Positions 19,135-29,533 of a stretch of DNA of 64,000 nt are shown in pieces. Origin of the DNA: Thermoanaerobacter pseudethanolicus ATCC 33223 (GTDB taxonomy: Bacteria > Bacillota > Thermoanaerobacteria > Thermoanaerobacterales > Thermoanaerobacteraceae); NCBI RefSeq assembly GCF_000019085.1, contig NC_010321.1, forward strand, positions 876,501 to 940,500, given 5' to 3'. The notes beneath the pieces are model-generated. The model saw only the letters and a program-made list of their open reading frames with translations, was not told the DNA's origin and did not search any database. The translations under genes and the position numbers were made by a program. Positions within the stretch are counted from its first letter, which is position 1, and the number at the start of each line of letters is the position of its first letter.

Positions 19135-20142
19135 ATGCTCAGTCATGAGGATTATCAAAAGATTGTAAATAGGCTTATGAATATTCTTGGCAAAAATATA
19201 AACATTATGGATACAAAAGGGGTAATTATAGCATCAGGAGATTCTACAAGGATAGGCTCTTTCCATGAAGGGGCAAAAATTGCAGCCTCGAGAAAGATTG
19301 ATGTTATTATAGATGATAGCAATATAGAATATTACAAAGGAACTAAAAAAGGGATAAACATTCCTTTGTTTTATAATGGTGAAGTAATAGGTGTTGTTGG
19401 AATTACGGGTGAACCAAAAGAAATAATTGGCTTTGGCAGAATAATTAAGGAATTAGTTGAGCTTATGGTCCAAGAATATGAGAATAAAAAATATGAAACA
19501 TTACATTCAAGAGCAATGGTAAGTTTCATTAAAGAAATTCTCAATCATCCTAATATAGGGCATGAGGAAGAAAAAATTTTAGAAAGCAGAGCTAAACTTA
19601 TAGGCTTTGATATAAAAAAGCAGAGAAGTTTAATTGTTGCTGATATTAGAGGCTTTAATGATTTTATTTTATCCAAAAACTTAAAAGAGATAGATATTCA
19701 AGAATTAAAGGAAAACATTGTAGAATTTATAAAAAGTAAATTAAATCACGATGAGATAGTCTTTAACTTTAACGAAGATAGATTTGTTATAATGCTGAGC
19801 TCTAAAAACCCTATGCCTTTCTGTAAAGAACTTCAAGAAGGGGTTAAAAAGAAATTTAATCTTTCCTGCATCATAGGAATAGGTCCAGATTGTAAAGATA
19901 TAAAAAACTATCATACTTCTTTTACAATTGCAAATAAATTAATAGATATTGGGAGAAAGATTGACAAAGATATTTTAGATTTTAAAGATTATAAAATAGA
20001 ACTATTGATTCACAGCTTATCCATCAATGATAGCATAATATTCTTTGAAGAGTATAAAGATATTTTAAATTCGAAAAACAAAGATATAATAAACACTATT
20101 AAAGTTTATTTTATAAATTGCAATATTAAATGCAACACCTAA
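19135..20142 (+). pseudogene. CdaR/PucR-family regulator, C-terminal HTH lost at the IS30 element
   Basis: About 335 residues. The N-terminal sugar-diacid-recognition-like domain (MLSHEDYQKIVNRLMNILG, KGVIIASGDSTRIGSFHEGA) and the central GGDEF-like CdaR domain are intact. The C-terminus should carry a PucR-type HTH after the YFxNNCN motif. Here YFINCNI is followed by four residues and a stop lying inside the left end of the IS30-family element. Start at 19135 with aagaggg seven bases upstream. It probably regulated the preceding dehydratase/activator pair; without the HTH it should not bind DNA. Confidence 0.78.
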
Positions 20143-20187
20143 TGAAAATCATGTAGATATAGGATTTGGAACAAATCATATATAACC

Positions 20188-21413
<1,226 letters not shown>

Positions 21414-21474
21414 TTCTATTCTTTTATCTGTTGCATTTAATTATACAACTAACCATAAAAAAATAAAAAATATA

Positions 21475-21502
21475 TTGCATTTTTATTTTCTTATGTTATA
21501 AT
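21475..21502 (+). promoter_or_regulatory. Promoter of the small peptide gene
   Basis: TTGCAT (21475-21480), 16-bp spacer, TATAAT (21497-21502), with ATG at -15/-14-like position upstream. It lies just outside the right end of the IS30 element, so it belongs to the host sequence. Confidence 0.6.
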
Positions 21503-21540
21503 AAAGGCAAGAGGGTAGATAGTTGAGAGGGGGTAAGAAA

Positions 21541-21648
21541 ATGAGGGGGAAGCTCAAGGTGCTACTCACATCACTGATACTCCTTGCCTATGTATATGGG
21601 GCTTTTATTTTAATTCCACTTGAAAATCCTCCTATTTGGGTAGGTTAA
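21541..21648 (+). CDS. Small 35-residue hydrophobic peptide gene
   Basis: Preceded by a promoter and a GAGAGGGGG ribosome site, the ATG at 21541 opens a 35-codon frame: a short basic start (MRGKLK), a hydrophobic stretch VLLTSLILLAYVYGAFILIP, then LENPPIWVG and TAA. I do not recognise a named family. The build (charged N-end, one membrane or signal segment, short C-terminal tail with a WVG end) resembles precursor peptides of RRNPP/SHP-type signalling or a small membrane or toxin peptide. No cognate regulator is visible nearby. Confidence 0.5.
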   Translation: MRGKLKVLLTSLILLAYVYGAFILIPLENPPIWVG

Positions 21649-22262
21649 AAAGACAATAATATCAATAGCGGATTAAAATTGATCCACTTTCAATGGTTTT
21701 AACTTAACTTATTCTAACTTTCTTAATCTAGACCTTACTGATTGTCCTACTGTAAAGACTAATCTTTGACCTATCCTTTAGAGGGGTCAATTATACACCT
21801 ATTAGTTGCCCAAAAGAAGTCTTTATATACTTTCAATCCTCTTAAAGAATGTTCTCTTCATGAAATTTATTTTTAATTAGAACTACCTGAAAACATTTGT
21901 TTAACAGAGTGATGAACACTTTGAAATATTTATTTGTTTAAATCATAATAAATGTCACCCGTCTCAATATCTTTGTTATGTTTTAATGTAGGAACCATTG
22001 CCATTAGGAAAGAAAAATTTAATAAGATGGTATTTTGTATTGCCCAGGGGATGATAAACACAAAAGAACTAATTATTTTAATTTAAGGGAAAGTTTAATT
22101 TCAATTATAATTAAAAGTCAGAATATGTCAATATATAGTAATCAAGGCTGATAAAGTAAGGGATAAGGGAAAAGAAAAGACAAAAAGAAGAGCTAAAAAA
22201 GGGCATAAATATCCTGTAGAAGTCAAATGTTAAAAAGTGGCATGAACTAAATTCAGCAAAAG
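21649..22262. other. Degenerate intergenic region, probable transposon debris
   Basis: About 600 bases without a coherent gene. Short stretches look coding, such as a Lys-rich KADKVRDKGKEK-like run near 22143, and a GATCCACTTT end-like motif lies near 21680. All frames are interrupted. I see no RNA structure or promoter I can defend. Confidence 0.4.
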
Positions 22263-23522
22263 TTAAGCCGATTGCATCAGACCAACAAGGGACTTAAACT
22301 CATCAAATTTACCCAGTTTAATAGCTACAATAGCGACAGTAAGCAAAGTAATATGGCCAAAAGTATTAAGGTTGCTGACAGAATTAATATTTCTAACATA
22401 AGCTTTTTCAAAATCCAGAGCTTTAAATCTAAATTTATCTTTCTGATTCTACTCTTAGTCTATAGATAGCCTTAAAATATAGGGAGTCTCTATTAATAGA
22501 AGACCTATAATCAGAAGATATAATAGCATAGTTAGTACAGCCTCTATGCTTTTTGCCATTAAAATATTTAGGATGCTTTATAGGGCAGGCAGAGTCATCT
22601 TTAGAATTATATAACTTGCAAACAAATTTTTGCTTAATAAAACCATCAAAATACTGCTTGCCGTCTTTGAGCATTTTAATACCCGCTTCATAAACCATAT
22701 AACAATCATCAGTCAGTGGGAGATTTTTAGAATTACGCCAGTTTCGAGGAATAAAACAATGACCATGGAGAGTATTTCTAACATAATTATAAACTCTCTT
22801 AACATCATACCCCTTATCGGCAATAAAATTAACATACTTAAGGTTAAACCACTTATTAGTCTTTTCAAGTAAAGACAAAGCAACTTCAAAATCGGGGACA
22901 TCAGCGGGAGTAGTAGTTTCAGCGATAGGTATAAAGAGATAGCATCAACAATAATATGATTTTTATAGCCCCAATAAAACTTGAATCATTAGAAGCAGAA
23001 TAAACGCCTAATTTACAATCTTTATCAGACTTAGGCTGATTATCTTTAGAGAATTTATTTTTAGAAAAAGACTTAGGGTTATTTAACTTAGTATTAGCTT
23101 TAATAGGGGTAGAGTCCATGGAAATAAACTCACCGGAGATGATGCCCATATTTTTGAGGATATTGACCTGATTTTGAAAGATAGAGCTCAAATAATCATG
23201 AGAGAACTCATTAATAAAACGGCGGAAAGTCCAATAAGAAGGAAGATGTTTTAAAAATATTGAAGCCACAAAGATGAGCAATGATAAGATTATTGCGGAG
23301 ATAATCCAGGAGATCAGAAATTGTACCGAATCTTTCAGCTTTTATAACAACAAAAGCTCTAAACATTGCATGATGAGAATAACCTTTACGTCCATGATTA
23401 GAGGGAGGAAATTCAGATATTGAAGACAAGTCTAGATTTTTAAACATAGAAGAATAGAAATCAATTTTAGACTGAAAAGTAAAGATTTCAGGTATATTTA
23501 AAAGCAATTAAAGCTGGTACAT
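22263..23522 (-). pseudogene. Broken DDE transposase (IS4/IS1182-like group)
   Basis: Reading down the minus strand from an AGGAGG site, ATG at 23522 gives MYQL and then a TAA, followed in frame by LLLNIPEIFTFQSK and a GYSHHAMFRAFVVIKAERFG domain. Frameshifts then lead to LPSYWTFRRFINEFSHDYL and ISMDSTPIKANTK (DDE-type Asp), FIADKGYDVKRVYNYV, CPIKHPKYF, and an end reading AYVRNINSVSNLNTFGHITL to a stop at 22263-22265. At least three frameshifts and one nonsense codon are present, so no functional protein is made. Confidence 0.8.
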
Positions 23523-23609
23523 GTAGGATTTCCTCCTACTTAAAAATATTTTCATGCTGTGTATATGATAATTCGACAAATGAGAGGGAAAATCGTACAT
23601 AAAAGATAA

Positions 23610-23674
23610 AAAATTCAAGAGCGATAGGAAAAAGTATGTCTGCAGAATCGCTTAAATAAAAGCTCTTGAATTTT
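23610..23674. repeat. 13-bp inverted repeat upstream of the broken transposase
   Basis: AAAATTCAAGAGC (23610-23622) pairs with GCTCTTGAATTTT (23662-23674). GCGAT/ATCGC pairs inside. On the minus strand the stem is followed by a T-rich run, so it could terminate leftward transcription, or it may belong to the transposon end. Confidence 0.55.
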
Positions 23675-23713
23675 GCATAAGTCTATACTTTTGTCAGAAA
23701 GGAGGTGATATTT

Positions 23714-23962
23714 ATTAAAAGATATGTAGTGGAGTTTGGATATGGAGTAGATTTACATGGACAGGATGTCAATAAAGCTGCTCAAAAAGCAGTAAAGGAT
23801 GCTATATCTCATAAGGCATGGTCATTTAATAGCAAAAGGTGGAAACCTTAAGTACATGATGGCTGAACTGTTTGGAAAAGAAACGGGTATGAAAAAGTTA
23901 ATATTGTTGAAAGGGTAATAGCAGCTGCGCAATATATCAATATATCTAATAAAATTCAATAG
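23714..23962 (+). pseudogene. Lin0512-family gene remnant joined to another broken frame
   Basis: A strong GGAGGTG site at 23701-23707 is followed six bases later by ATT instead of ATG, then KRYVVEFGYGVDLHGQDVNK and AAQKAVKDAISH. That is the N-terminus of the Lin0512 family (RYVVEFGxGVDLHGQD). After about 38 codons homology ends and different, frame-disturbed sequence follows (IAKGGNLKYMMAELFGKETG, then [18 protein letters not shown]) to TAG at 23960-23962. Looks like a deletion junction. Confidence 0.55.
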
Positions 23963-23976
23963 GGGGGTGGTTTCTT

Positions 23977-25776
23977 GTGTTTGGGTATGCCGGCAAGATA
24001 TTGAGAGTTAACTTAACAGAAAGGAAATTCAAATTTGAAGATCTTAATTTAGAACTTGCAAAGAAATACATAGGCGGAAGAGGGCTTGCAAGCAAGATAT
24101 TTATGGATGAAGTTGATCCAAATGTTGAACCCCTAAGTCCAGAAAATAAGTTAATAATTGCAACAGGACCACTTACAGGAACACCAGTTCCAACTGGTGG
24201 AAGATACATGGTAATCACTAAATCACCGTTAACAGGAACTATTGCATGTTCAAATTCAGGTGGATATTTTGGTGCAGAATTAAAGGCAGCAGGGCTTGAT
24301 ATGATTATTTTTGAAGGAAAGGCAGAAAGCCCAGTTTATGTTGCAATTGAAGATGATAAAGTTGAAATCAGAGATGCATCACATCTATGGGGAAAGCTTG
24401 TTTCTGAAACAACCGATGAACTTAAAAAAGAATATGGTGATAAATCAAAGGTTCTTTGCATAGGACCTGCGGGTGAAAAGCTTTCTAGGATTGCAGCGGT
24501 TATGAATGACTATGATAGAGCAGCAGGACGTTCTGGTGTTGGTGCTGTTATGGGGTCTAAGAACGTGAAGGCGATAGTTGTAAAGGGTTCCAAAGGGATT
24601 AAATTATACGATAAAGAGAAGGTTAGAGAAGTTGCTAGAAATAAAACAAAGATGCTTCGCGAAAATGGAGTTACGGGTGAAGGGCTACCAACTTATGGAA
24701 CGGCAGTTCTTGTCAATATAATCAATGAACACGGAATTTTTCCAGTTGCTAATTTCCAAAGGGCCTATACAGAACATGCTGATAAAATAAGCGGAGAAAC
24801 TATGACAAGGGAAATACTTGTGAGAAAGAATCCTTGTTATGGGTGTCCAATAGCTTGTGGAAGATGGATAAGATTAAAGGATGGCCGTGAGGTAGGAGGT
24901 CCTGAATACGAAACTCTCTGGGCATTTGGTGCAGACTGTGAGGTTTATGATATAAACGCTATAGCTGAAGCAAATTATTGGTGCAATGAATATGGTCTTG
25001 ATACTATTTCAACTGGAGCTACTATTGCAGCTGCTATGGAATTATATGAAAAGGGATATATAAAGGATGATGAAATAGAAAAAGATGGATATTCCTTAAA
25101 ATTTGGTGATGCAGAAGCTGTTGTTGGATGGGTTAAAAAGATAGGTGCAAGGGAAGGATTTGGAGATAAGATGGCAGAAGGTTCATATAGACTTTGCGAA
25201 AGCTATGGTGTGCCAGAACTTTCGATGTCAGTTAAAAAACAAGAACTTCCCGCTTACGACCCAAGAGGAGCTCAAGGACATGGACTTGAATATGCGACTT
25301 CTAACAGAGGTGGTTGTCATGTAAGAGGATATATGATATCTCCTGAAATATTAGGTATACCTCAAAAGCTTGATAGATTTTCTCTTGAGGGAAAAGCTGA
25401 ATGGGTTAAAACATTCCAAGATTTAACTGCTGTTATAGATTCGCTGGGACTGTGCCTATTTACATCTTTTGCCCTTGGTGCTCAAGATTACGTTGACCTT
25501 GTAAATGCAGTTTGCGGAACTGATTATACTGCAGAAACATTATTAGAGGTAGGCTCAAGGATATACACATTAGAAAGGCTGTTTAATTTGAAGGCAGGAA
25601 TCGATCCAAAAGAGGATAAACTGCCAAAGAGACTTTTAGAAGAGCCTATTCCTGAAGGCCCATCTAAAGGACATGTTCATAAATTATCAGAACTGTTACC
25701 AAAGTATTATGAGGTAAGAGGATGGGACGATAATGGATATCCAACGAAAGAAACTTTACAAAAATTGGGAATTTGA
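23977..25776 (+). CDS. aor: Tungsten-containing aldehyde:ferredoxin oxidoreductase
   Basis: 599 residues, normal AOR length. It starts [20 protein letters not shown] (GTG with GGGGTGG upstream). Four [4Fe-4S] cysteines are visible at residues 287, 290, 294 ([12 protein letters not shown]) and 493 (SLGLCLF), nearly the positions in the Pyrococcus enzyme. Cofactor-region motifs include [47 protein letters not shown], and [14 protein letters not shown]. It oxidises aldehydes to acids with ferredoxin as partner (or the reverse) using bis-pterin tungsten. The maturation genes that follow support tungsten use. Confidence 0.94.
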   Translation: MFGYAGKILRVNLTERKFKFEDLNLELAKKYIGGRGLASKIFMDEVDPNVEPLSPENKLIIATGPLTGTPVPTGGRYMVITKSPLTGTIACSNSGGYFGAELKAAGLDMIIFEGKAESPVYVAIEDDKVEIRDASHLWGKLVSETTDELKKEYGDKSKVLCIGPAGEKLSRIAAVMNDYDRAAGRSGVGAVMGSKNVKAIVVKGSKGIKLYDKEKVREVARNKTKMLRENGVTGEGLPTYGTAVLVNIINEHGIFPVANFQRAYTEHADKISGETMTREILVRKNPCYGCPIACGRWIRLKDGREVGGPEYETLWAFGADCEVYDINAIAEANYWCNEYGLDTISTGATIAAAMELYEKGYIKDDEIEKDGYSLKFGDAEAVVGWVKKIGAREGFGDKMAEGSYRLCESYGVPELSMSVKKQELPAYDPRGAQGHGLEYATSNRGGCHVRGYMISPEILGIPQKLDRFSLEGKAEWVKTFQDLTAVIDSLGLCLFTSFALGAQDYVDLVNAVCGTDYTAETLLEVGSRIYTLERLFNLKAGIDPKEDKLPKRLLEEPIPEGPSKGHVHKLSELLPKYYEVRGWDDNGYPTKETLQKLGI

Positions 25777-25786
25777 AAAATTATTA

Positions 25787-25819
25787 AGGCCCGTAAAAGG
25801 CTAATGCCTTTTAGGGCCC
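25787..25819 (+). terminator. Hairpin between aor and its maturase gene
   Basis: GGCCCGTAAAAGGC pairs with GCCTTTTAGGGCC with one bulge. There is only a weak T-tract (TTGTATATATATT), so it may be a partial terminator or an mRNA-stability element that sets more aor than maturase. Confidence 0.55.
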
Positions 25820-25859
25820 TTGTATATATATTAAAAATCAATAGCATGGAGGATAATAT

Positions 25860-26897
25860 GTGAGCTTCAAAAAATTATACATTGAGTTGACAGATAAGTG
25901 CAATTTAAACTGCAAGATGTGTTATAGACGCTCATGGGCTGAAAAACCAAAGGATATGGAGAAAAAGGTTCTATATAAGATACATAGTGAAGTTGTAAAT
26001 AAAAAATTAAATGAAATCGTCCTTGGTGGCATTGGCGAACCAACGTATTCACCCCTTATATATGATGCTATCTCATTATTTTCAAGCTTTAATTTAACAA
26101 TTACAACTAACGGAACGCTTCTTGATGATAAGTTAAAAAGTCTTATTGTTGATAATGTAAATAAAATCGTTGTTTCTATTGATGGACTTGAGGATAAATA
26201 TAAAGATATTAGAGGATTTAATTTAAAAGAAGTTTTAGAGAACTTGAAGGATATATATTTGATAAAAAGAAAGAATAATAAAGAATATCCGCACGTTGTA
26301 ATTCAATTTGTTGCATCAAAAGATAATATAGAAGATATTTTTAGTGTATTGGATATAGCAGAGACGGTAAGTGCATACCAAGTTATTATTTCAAATGTCA
26401 TTCCTCAAACTGAAGATTATAAAGATAAAATATTATATACGAGGTATGAAAATAAATTTTTTAAGGATTTATTTGAAAGACTAAGAATACATTCGTTTAG
26501 AAAAGGCATAAATCTTACTCTGCCGAATATTGAACTAAAAACGGAACGATATTGTAATTTTATTGAGGAAGAAGCAGTAGTTGTTGGCTCTGATGGATAT
26601 GTTTATCCGTGCTATAGGTTTTCCCATACTACTACTGAGTATGTTTTCGGAAGAAAAAAGAAGGTTTTTAAACACTCATTTGGAAATATATTGGAAAAAA
26701 GCTTAGATGATATTTATGAAAGCAATGAATATAAAAATTTTAGAGCGAGAGTTTATAATAATAGATATCCTTCGTGCCTCGATTGCGATCTCGTTGATGG
26801 GTGTGATTTCGTTAGAACTTCCGAATATGACTGTTATGCTATAAAACCTTCATGTGCAGATTGCCTTTGGAGTAGAAGGTTTGCTATATGTCCTTAA
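25860..26897 (+). CDS. Radical SAM/SPASM maturase of the tungsten oxidoreductase
   Basis: 345 residues. Radical SAM motif CNLNCKMCYR near residue 14, GGIGEPTYSP (SAM-binding glycine motif), VSIDGLEDKYKDIRG, and a C-terminal SPASM-like cysteine-rich end (CYRFSHTT, CLDCDLVDGC, CADCLWSRRFAICP). It resembles the maturase family found beside AOR-type tungsten enzymes; its precise reaction is not known. GTG start at 25860 with GGAGG seven bases upstream. Next in the operon are MoaD-like and E1-like genes. Confidence 0.85.
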   Translation: MSFKKLYIELTDKCNLNCKMCYRRSWAEKPKDMEKKVLYKIHSEVVNKKLNEIVLGGIGEPTYSPLIYDAISLFSSFNLTITTNGTLLDDKLKSLIVDNVNKIVVSIDGLEDKYKDIRGFNLKEVLENLKDIYLIKRKNNKEYPHVVIQFVASKDNIEDIFSVLDIAETVSAYQVIISNVIPQTEDYKDKILYTRYENKFFKDLFERLRIHSFRKGINLTLPNIELKTERYCNFIEEEAVVVGSDGYVYPCYRFSHTTTEYVFGRKKKVFKHSFGNILEKSLDDIYESNEYKNFRARVYNNRYPSCLDCDLVDGCDFVRTSEYDCYAIKPSCADCLWSRRFAICP

Positions 26898-26913
26898 TTG
26901 AAGGGGTGATATA

Positions 26914-27135
26914 TTGATTAAAGTAAAATTATTTGCAACCTTTAGAGAAGGAAGACAAAAGGAAGTAAATTTTGATTACTTTGAAGGAATTACCGGAAGG
27001 TTTATAATAAACAAACTTAACATAAAAGAAAAGGATGTAGCAATATTTTTAGTAAATGGACTTGATGGGAAGCTTGATGATCCTCTTAGTGATGGAGATG
27101 TGATTTCCCTTTTTCCACCTGTTGGTGGTGGTTGA
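26914..27135 (+). CDS. MoaD/ThiS-type ubiquitin-fold sulfur carrier
   Basis: 73 residues with a beta-grasp sequence pattern (IKVKLFATFREGR) and a C-terminal LFPPVGGG. The terminal Gly-Gly is the site that is adenylated and thiocarboxylated. TTG start behind aggggtgat. Its stop is followed immediately by the E1-like gene. In this setting it most likely supplies sulfur for the pterin dithiolene or for maturation of the tungsten enzyme. No moaE (the catalytic partner) is in the window. Confidence 0.82.
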   Translation: MIKVKLFATFREGRQKEVNFDYFEGITGRFIINKLNIKEKDVAIFLVNGLDGKLDDPLSDGDVISLFPPVGGG

Positions 27136-27152
27136 GGGAAAGGAGTGTCTTT

Positions 27153-27830
27153 ATGGGAAGATACGACAGAAATATGAATATGCTATCTAAGGAAGAAAAT
27201 GAAAAACTAAAGGACTTCAGGGTTTGTGTATTGGGATGTGGAGGATTGGGTGGGTATGCTATTGAAATGCTTGGTAGATTAGGTATAGGATATATAACTG
27301 CAGTTGATAAGGATGTTTTTGAGGAAACGAATTTAAACCGCCAGATTTTAAGTGATATGAATTCATTGGGTAAAAGTAAAGCATTAATGGCGGTGGAAAG
27401 AATGAAACTTGTCAACCCAGAAGTTTTTGTAAATGCTATTGTAGATGAATTTAATTTTGAAAATGGAAAAGATATCATAAAAGGACATGATATTGTAATC
27501 GATGCTCTTGATAATATTGAGGGAAAGCTTACTTTACAGGATATCTGCGAGGAGCTTGGCATTCCATTTGTTCATGGTGCTATTGCGGGCTGGTATGGGC
27601 AGGTTACTACAGTTTTTCCTGGCGATAAGACGCTTAAGTTTTTGTATAAAAAAGAAATGAGGAAGGGAATTGAAAAAGAACTTGGCAATCCTTCGTTCAC
27701 TCCTGCTCTTGTTGCTTCCATTCAAGTTAGTGAAGCACTAAAAGTTTTGATAGGAAGAGGAGAAGTATTAAGACGTAAGGTGTTATTTATAAATACCTTT
27801 GAGCAAGAATATGAGATTATAGTTCTTTGA
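27153..27830 (+). CDS. MoeB/ThiF/HesA-type E1 adenylyltransferase
   Basis: 225 residues. A Rossmann ATP-binding start (CVLGCGGLGGYAIEMLGRLG), NLNRQIL arginine finger, DALDNIEGK, and a HGAIAGWYGQVTTVFPG segment. It activates the C-terminal glycine of the MoaD-like protein. The two CxxC zinc pairs of classic MoeB are not present, so it belongs to the short HesA/ThiF-like class. The ATG at 27153 is chosen because aaggag lies seven bases before. Confidence 0.85.
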   Translation: MGRYDRNMNMLSKEENEKLKDFRVCVLGCGGLGGYAIEMLGRLGIGYITAVDKDVFEETNLNRQILSDMNSLGKSKALMAVERMKLVNPEVFVNAIVDEFNFENGKDIIKGHDIVIDALDNIEGKLTLQDICEELGIPFVHGAIAGWYGQVTTVFPGDKTLKFLYKKEMRKGIEKELGNPSFTPALVASIQVSEALKVLIGRGEVLRRKVLFINTFEQEYEIIVL

Positions 27831-27884
27831 AATTGGTGTACTATTGTAACGAAAGGACGAAATAAACTTAATATTTTATTACTT

Positions 27885-28030
27885 ATTCTCCGAGTCTATA
27901 ATCCTAAGGCAAGAGCTATGGATTATAGGCCGATAGGGTAGTGCTGGAAACGGTGCTGCCTCCCGCCTGGAAAGGAGAATAGGAAGGCTGCTATTCTCCT
28001 TTCGCATACTAAAACGAAAGGAGTTTTTTT
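27885..28030 (+). promoter_or_regulatory. Moco/Tuco-type riboswitch with terminator (copy 1)
   Basis: P1 pairs ATTCTCC (27885-27891) with GGAGAAT (27974-27980). P2 pairs CTATAATCC with GGATTATAG and contains an 11-nt tetraloop receptor, CCTAAG (27903-27908) with TATGG (27918-27922). The conserved core GGCCGATAGGGTAGTGCTGG, a GAAA-capped arm and GCCTCCCG follow. Downstream, CTCCTTTCG/CGAAAGGAG (27996-28004/28015-28023) with seven T forms a terminator. A competing 13-bp pair (27970-27982 with 27991-28003) acts as antiterminator. P1 and the antiterminator share 27974-27980, so cofactor binding should favour termination. The next coding sequence downstream is an IS relic, then mobB. Confidence 0.88.
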
Positions 28031-28035
28031 ATGAA

Positions 28036-28560
28036 GGTTCTTTGTCAATAGTTGGGGTGGGTATTTTTTCTGAATGTTGTTATTGTAGGTCCTAAGAGTG
28101 ATCCTGCAAAGGTACATCAAGCGGGTTCCCGCGGCGAGGGCTAAAGGTGGCTTGTTTCCGAAGGTAATATGAGGTTTCAAATGCTTGTAGAAGAGCTGTG
28201 AGAAACCTGAACTTGCGAGAATGTTTTATAATAGTAAAAGTGGCTTTCTACAGATTTAGAGCATAGTCGCAGAAAGGGCAACGATAAGTATGATGATTTT
28301 TTAGGAGAGGGCTTTTCAGGTGCCCACTTATGTTTATACACTTTACGTTGTAGCTTCTGGTAGTCCTCAAGGTCTTTGCCGAAACTGCGCAAAAAGAGAG
28401 GAGGAGTGCTGCATACAGGACATTCATCGACATCTACTTCAGGAGGCTTAATGTGCCTGACATTCGACAACTACCAACTTCGACTCCAAGGGGAGGGAAT
28501 CTTTCTTTTTTCTCAAATTTTCTCAAATCTTTTGGTATCAAATGTTGTAAGGTTTGATAG
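28036..28560 (-). mobile_element. Insertion-sequence relic between riboswitch and mobB
   Basis: Begins with GGTTCTTTGTCAATAGTTGGGG, here given in two parts as GGTTCTTTGTCAA and TAGTTGGGG, an ISL3-type end also seen at 37994 and 41209. On the minus strand, about 28470 to 28250, a frameshifted frame encodes paired zinc-ribbon cysteines (ECPVCSTPP; YRCPFCDYAL in the shifted frame) as in transposase N-termini. No intact ORF remains. Confidence 0.6.
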
Positions 28561-28616
28561 CCCTTAAAGGAGGAAGCATATCTGACAAACTGTCAATACC
28601 CTAGGAGGTATTAAAA

Positions 28617-29309
28617 TTGAAGATAATAGGTGTTATAGGAACAAAAGATACAGGTAAAACCACTCTTGTAACAAAAATTGTTAGAAAATTAGTGGATGAG
28701 GGGTACAGGGTTGCCACCCTGAAACACACCCATACAGGCTTTGATTTTGCAGATAAAGACACTGGTAAACACAGAGAAGCAGGGGCAGAGCTTGTAGTCG
28801 GTAGTGGAGAAGAAACCTTTTTTCTTCTTGGTAGGAAAATGGTGCTTGATGAACTTGTAGGTACTATCCAGCTTCTTGGGGATTTCGATTTCCTGGTTAT
28901 CGAGGGTTTTAAAGAGATGCCCCATGCAAACATTTCTACTTCCACTGAAAATGAATTCACGATAAGAAAGGTGGATCCATTCTCCCTTAAGGAGGAAGAA
29001 TTGGATGAACTCATTGAAGTCATAAAGAACAGAAGTTACTGTTTGCTGCAGGGGCTTAACTGTAAAAAGTGTGGTTTTGAATCATGCAGGGACTTTGCAA
29101 TGGCAAAGGTCCAGGGAGCTGCAGATGATATAAACTGTAAGAGCCAGCCAAAAAGGGCTCTTCTGAGAATAAATGGTCACCCGGTACCTATGAATCCATT
29201 TGTACAGGAATTTATATCAAAAACAGTTCTTGGTATGATCGATGCACTTGACATGAAAAACCACGAAATTGAGAAGGTTGAGTTAATTATAAGAAATAAT
29301 TATGAATAA
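28617..29309 (+). CDS. mobB: Molybdopterin-guanine dinucleotide biosynthesis protein MobB with Fe-S-type tail
   Basis: 230 residues. N-terminal P-loop GTPase domain: IIGVIGTKDTGKTTLV, TLKHTHTGFDF, DFLVIEGFKE. The C-terminal part carries a cysteine cluster NCKKCGFESCRDFAMAKVQG ending in INC, seen in clostridial MobB proteins. The family binds GTP and helps attach GMP or handle the metal-pterin cofactor. TTG start with AGGAGG upstream. It probably was the gene controlled by riboswitch copy 1 before the IS relic entered. Confidence 0.85.
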   Translation: MKIIGVIGTKDTGKTTLVTKIVRKLVDEGYRVATLKHTHTGFDFADKDTGKHREAGAELVVGSGEETFFLLGRKMVLDELVGTIQLLGDFDFLVIEGFKEMPHANISTSTENEFTIRKVDPFSLKEEELDELIEVIKNRSYCLLQGLNCKKCGFESCRDFAMAKVQGAADDINCKSQPKRALLRINGHPVPMNPFVQEFISKTVLGMIDALDMKNHEIEKVELIIRNNYE

Positions 29310-29533
29310 TGCACCATAAACGCATAGATGAATTGAAATTATTAGTTTAGGATAATTACCACAGACTTAAGGATCTTATGACAGGAAGAGTAATGTGAAG
29401 TGTTATTAGTCTTTTTAACCAATGCTGGTGTTCTTACTATAAATAATGTTGGGGTGGACAAAAATTATGTATCTAAGATCGCTTGACGAAGCTAATTAAT
29501 CGAGATAAAAAAATTATTAAAGTAAGGAGAATA
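29310..29533. other. Leader region before riboswitch copy 2
   Basis: No credible gene. Only a weak promoter-like TTGACG at 29483 is visible. Confidence 0.4.

Noticed and set aside
22272-22469. 65-codon plus-strand frame
   Set aside because: It is antisense to the C-terminal end of the broken transposase, which reads well on the minus strand.
28177-28470. 97-codon minus-strand frame as a real gene
   Set aside because: It switches frame between two zinc-ribbon halves and lies within an IS relic.
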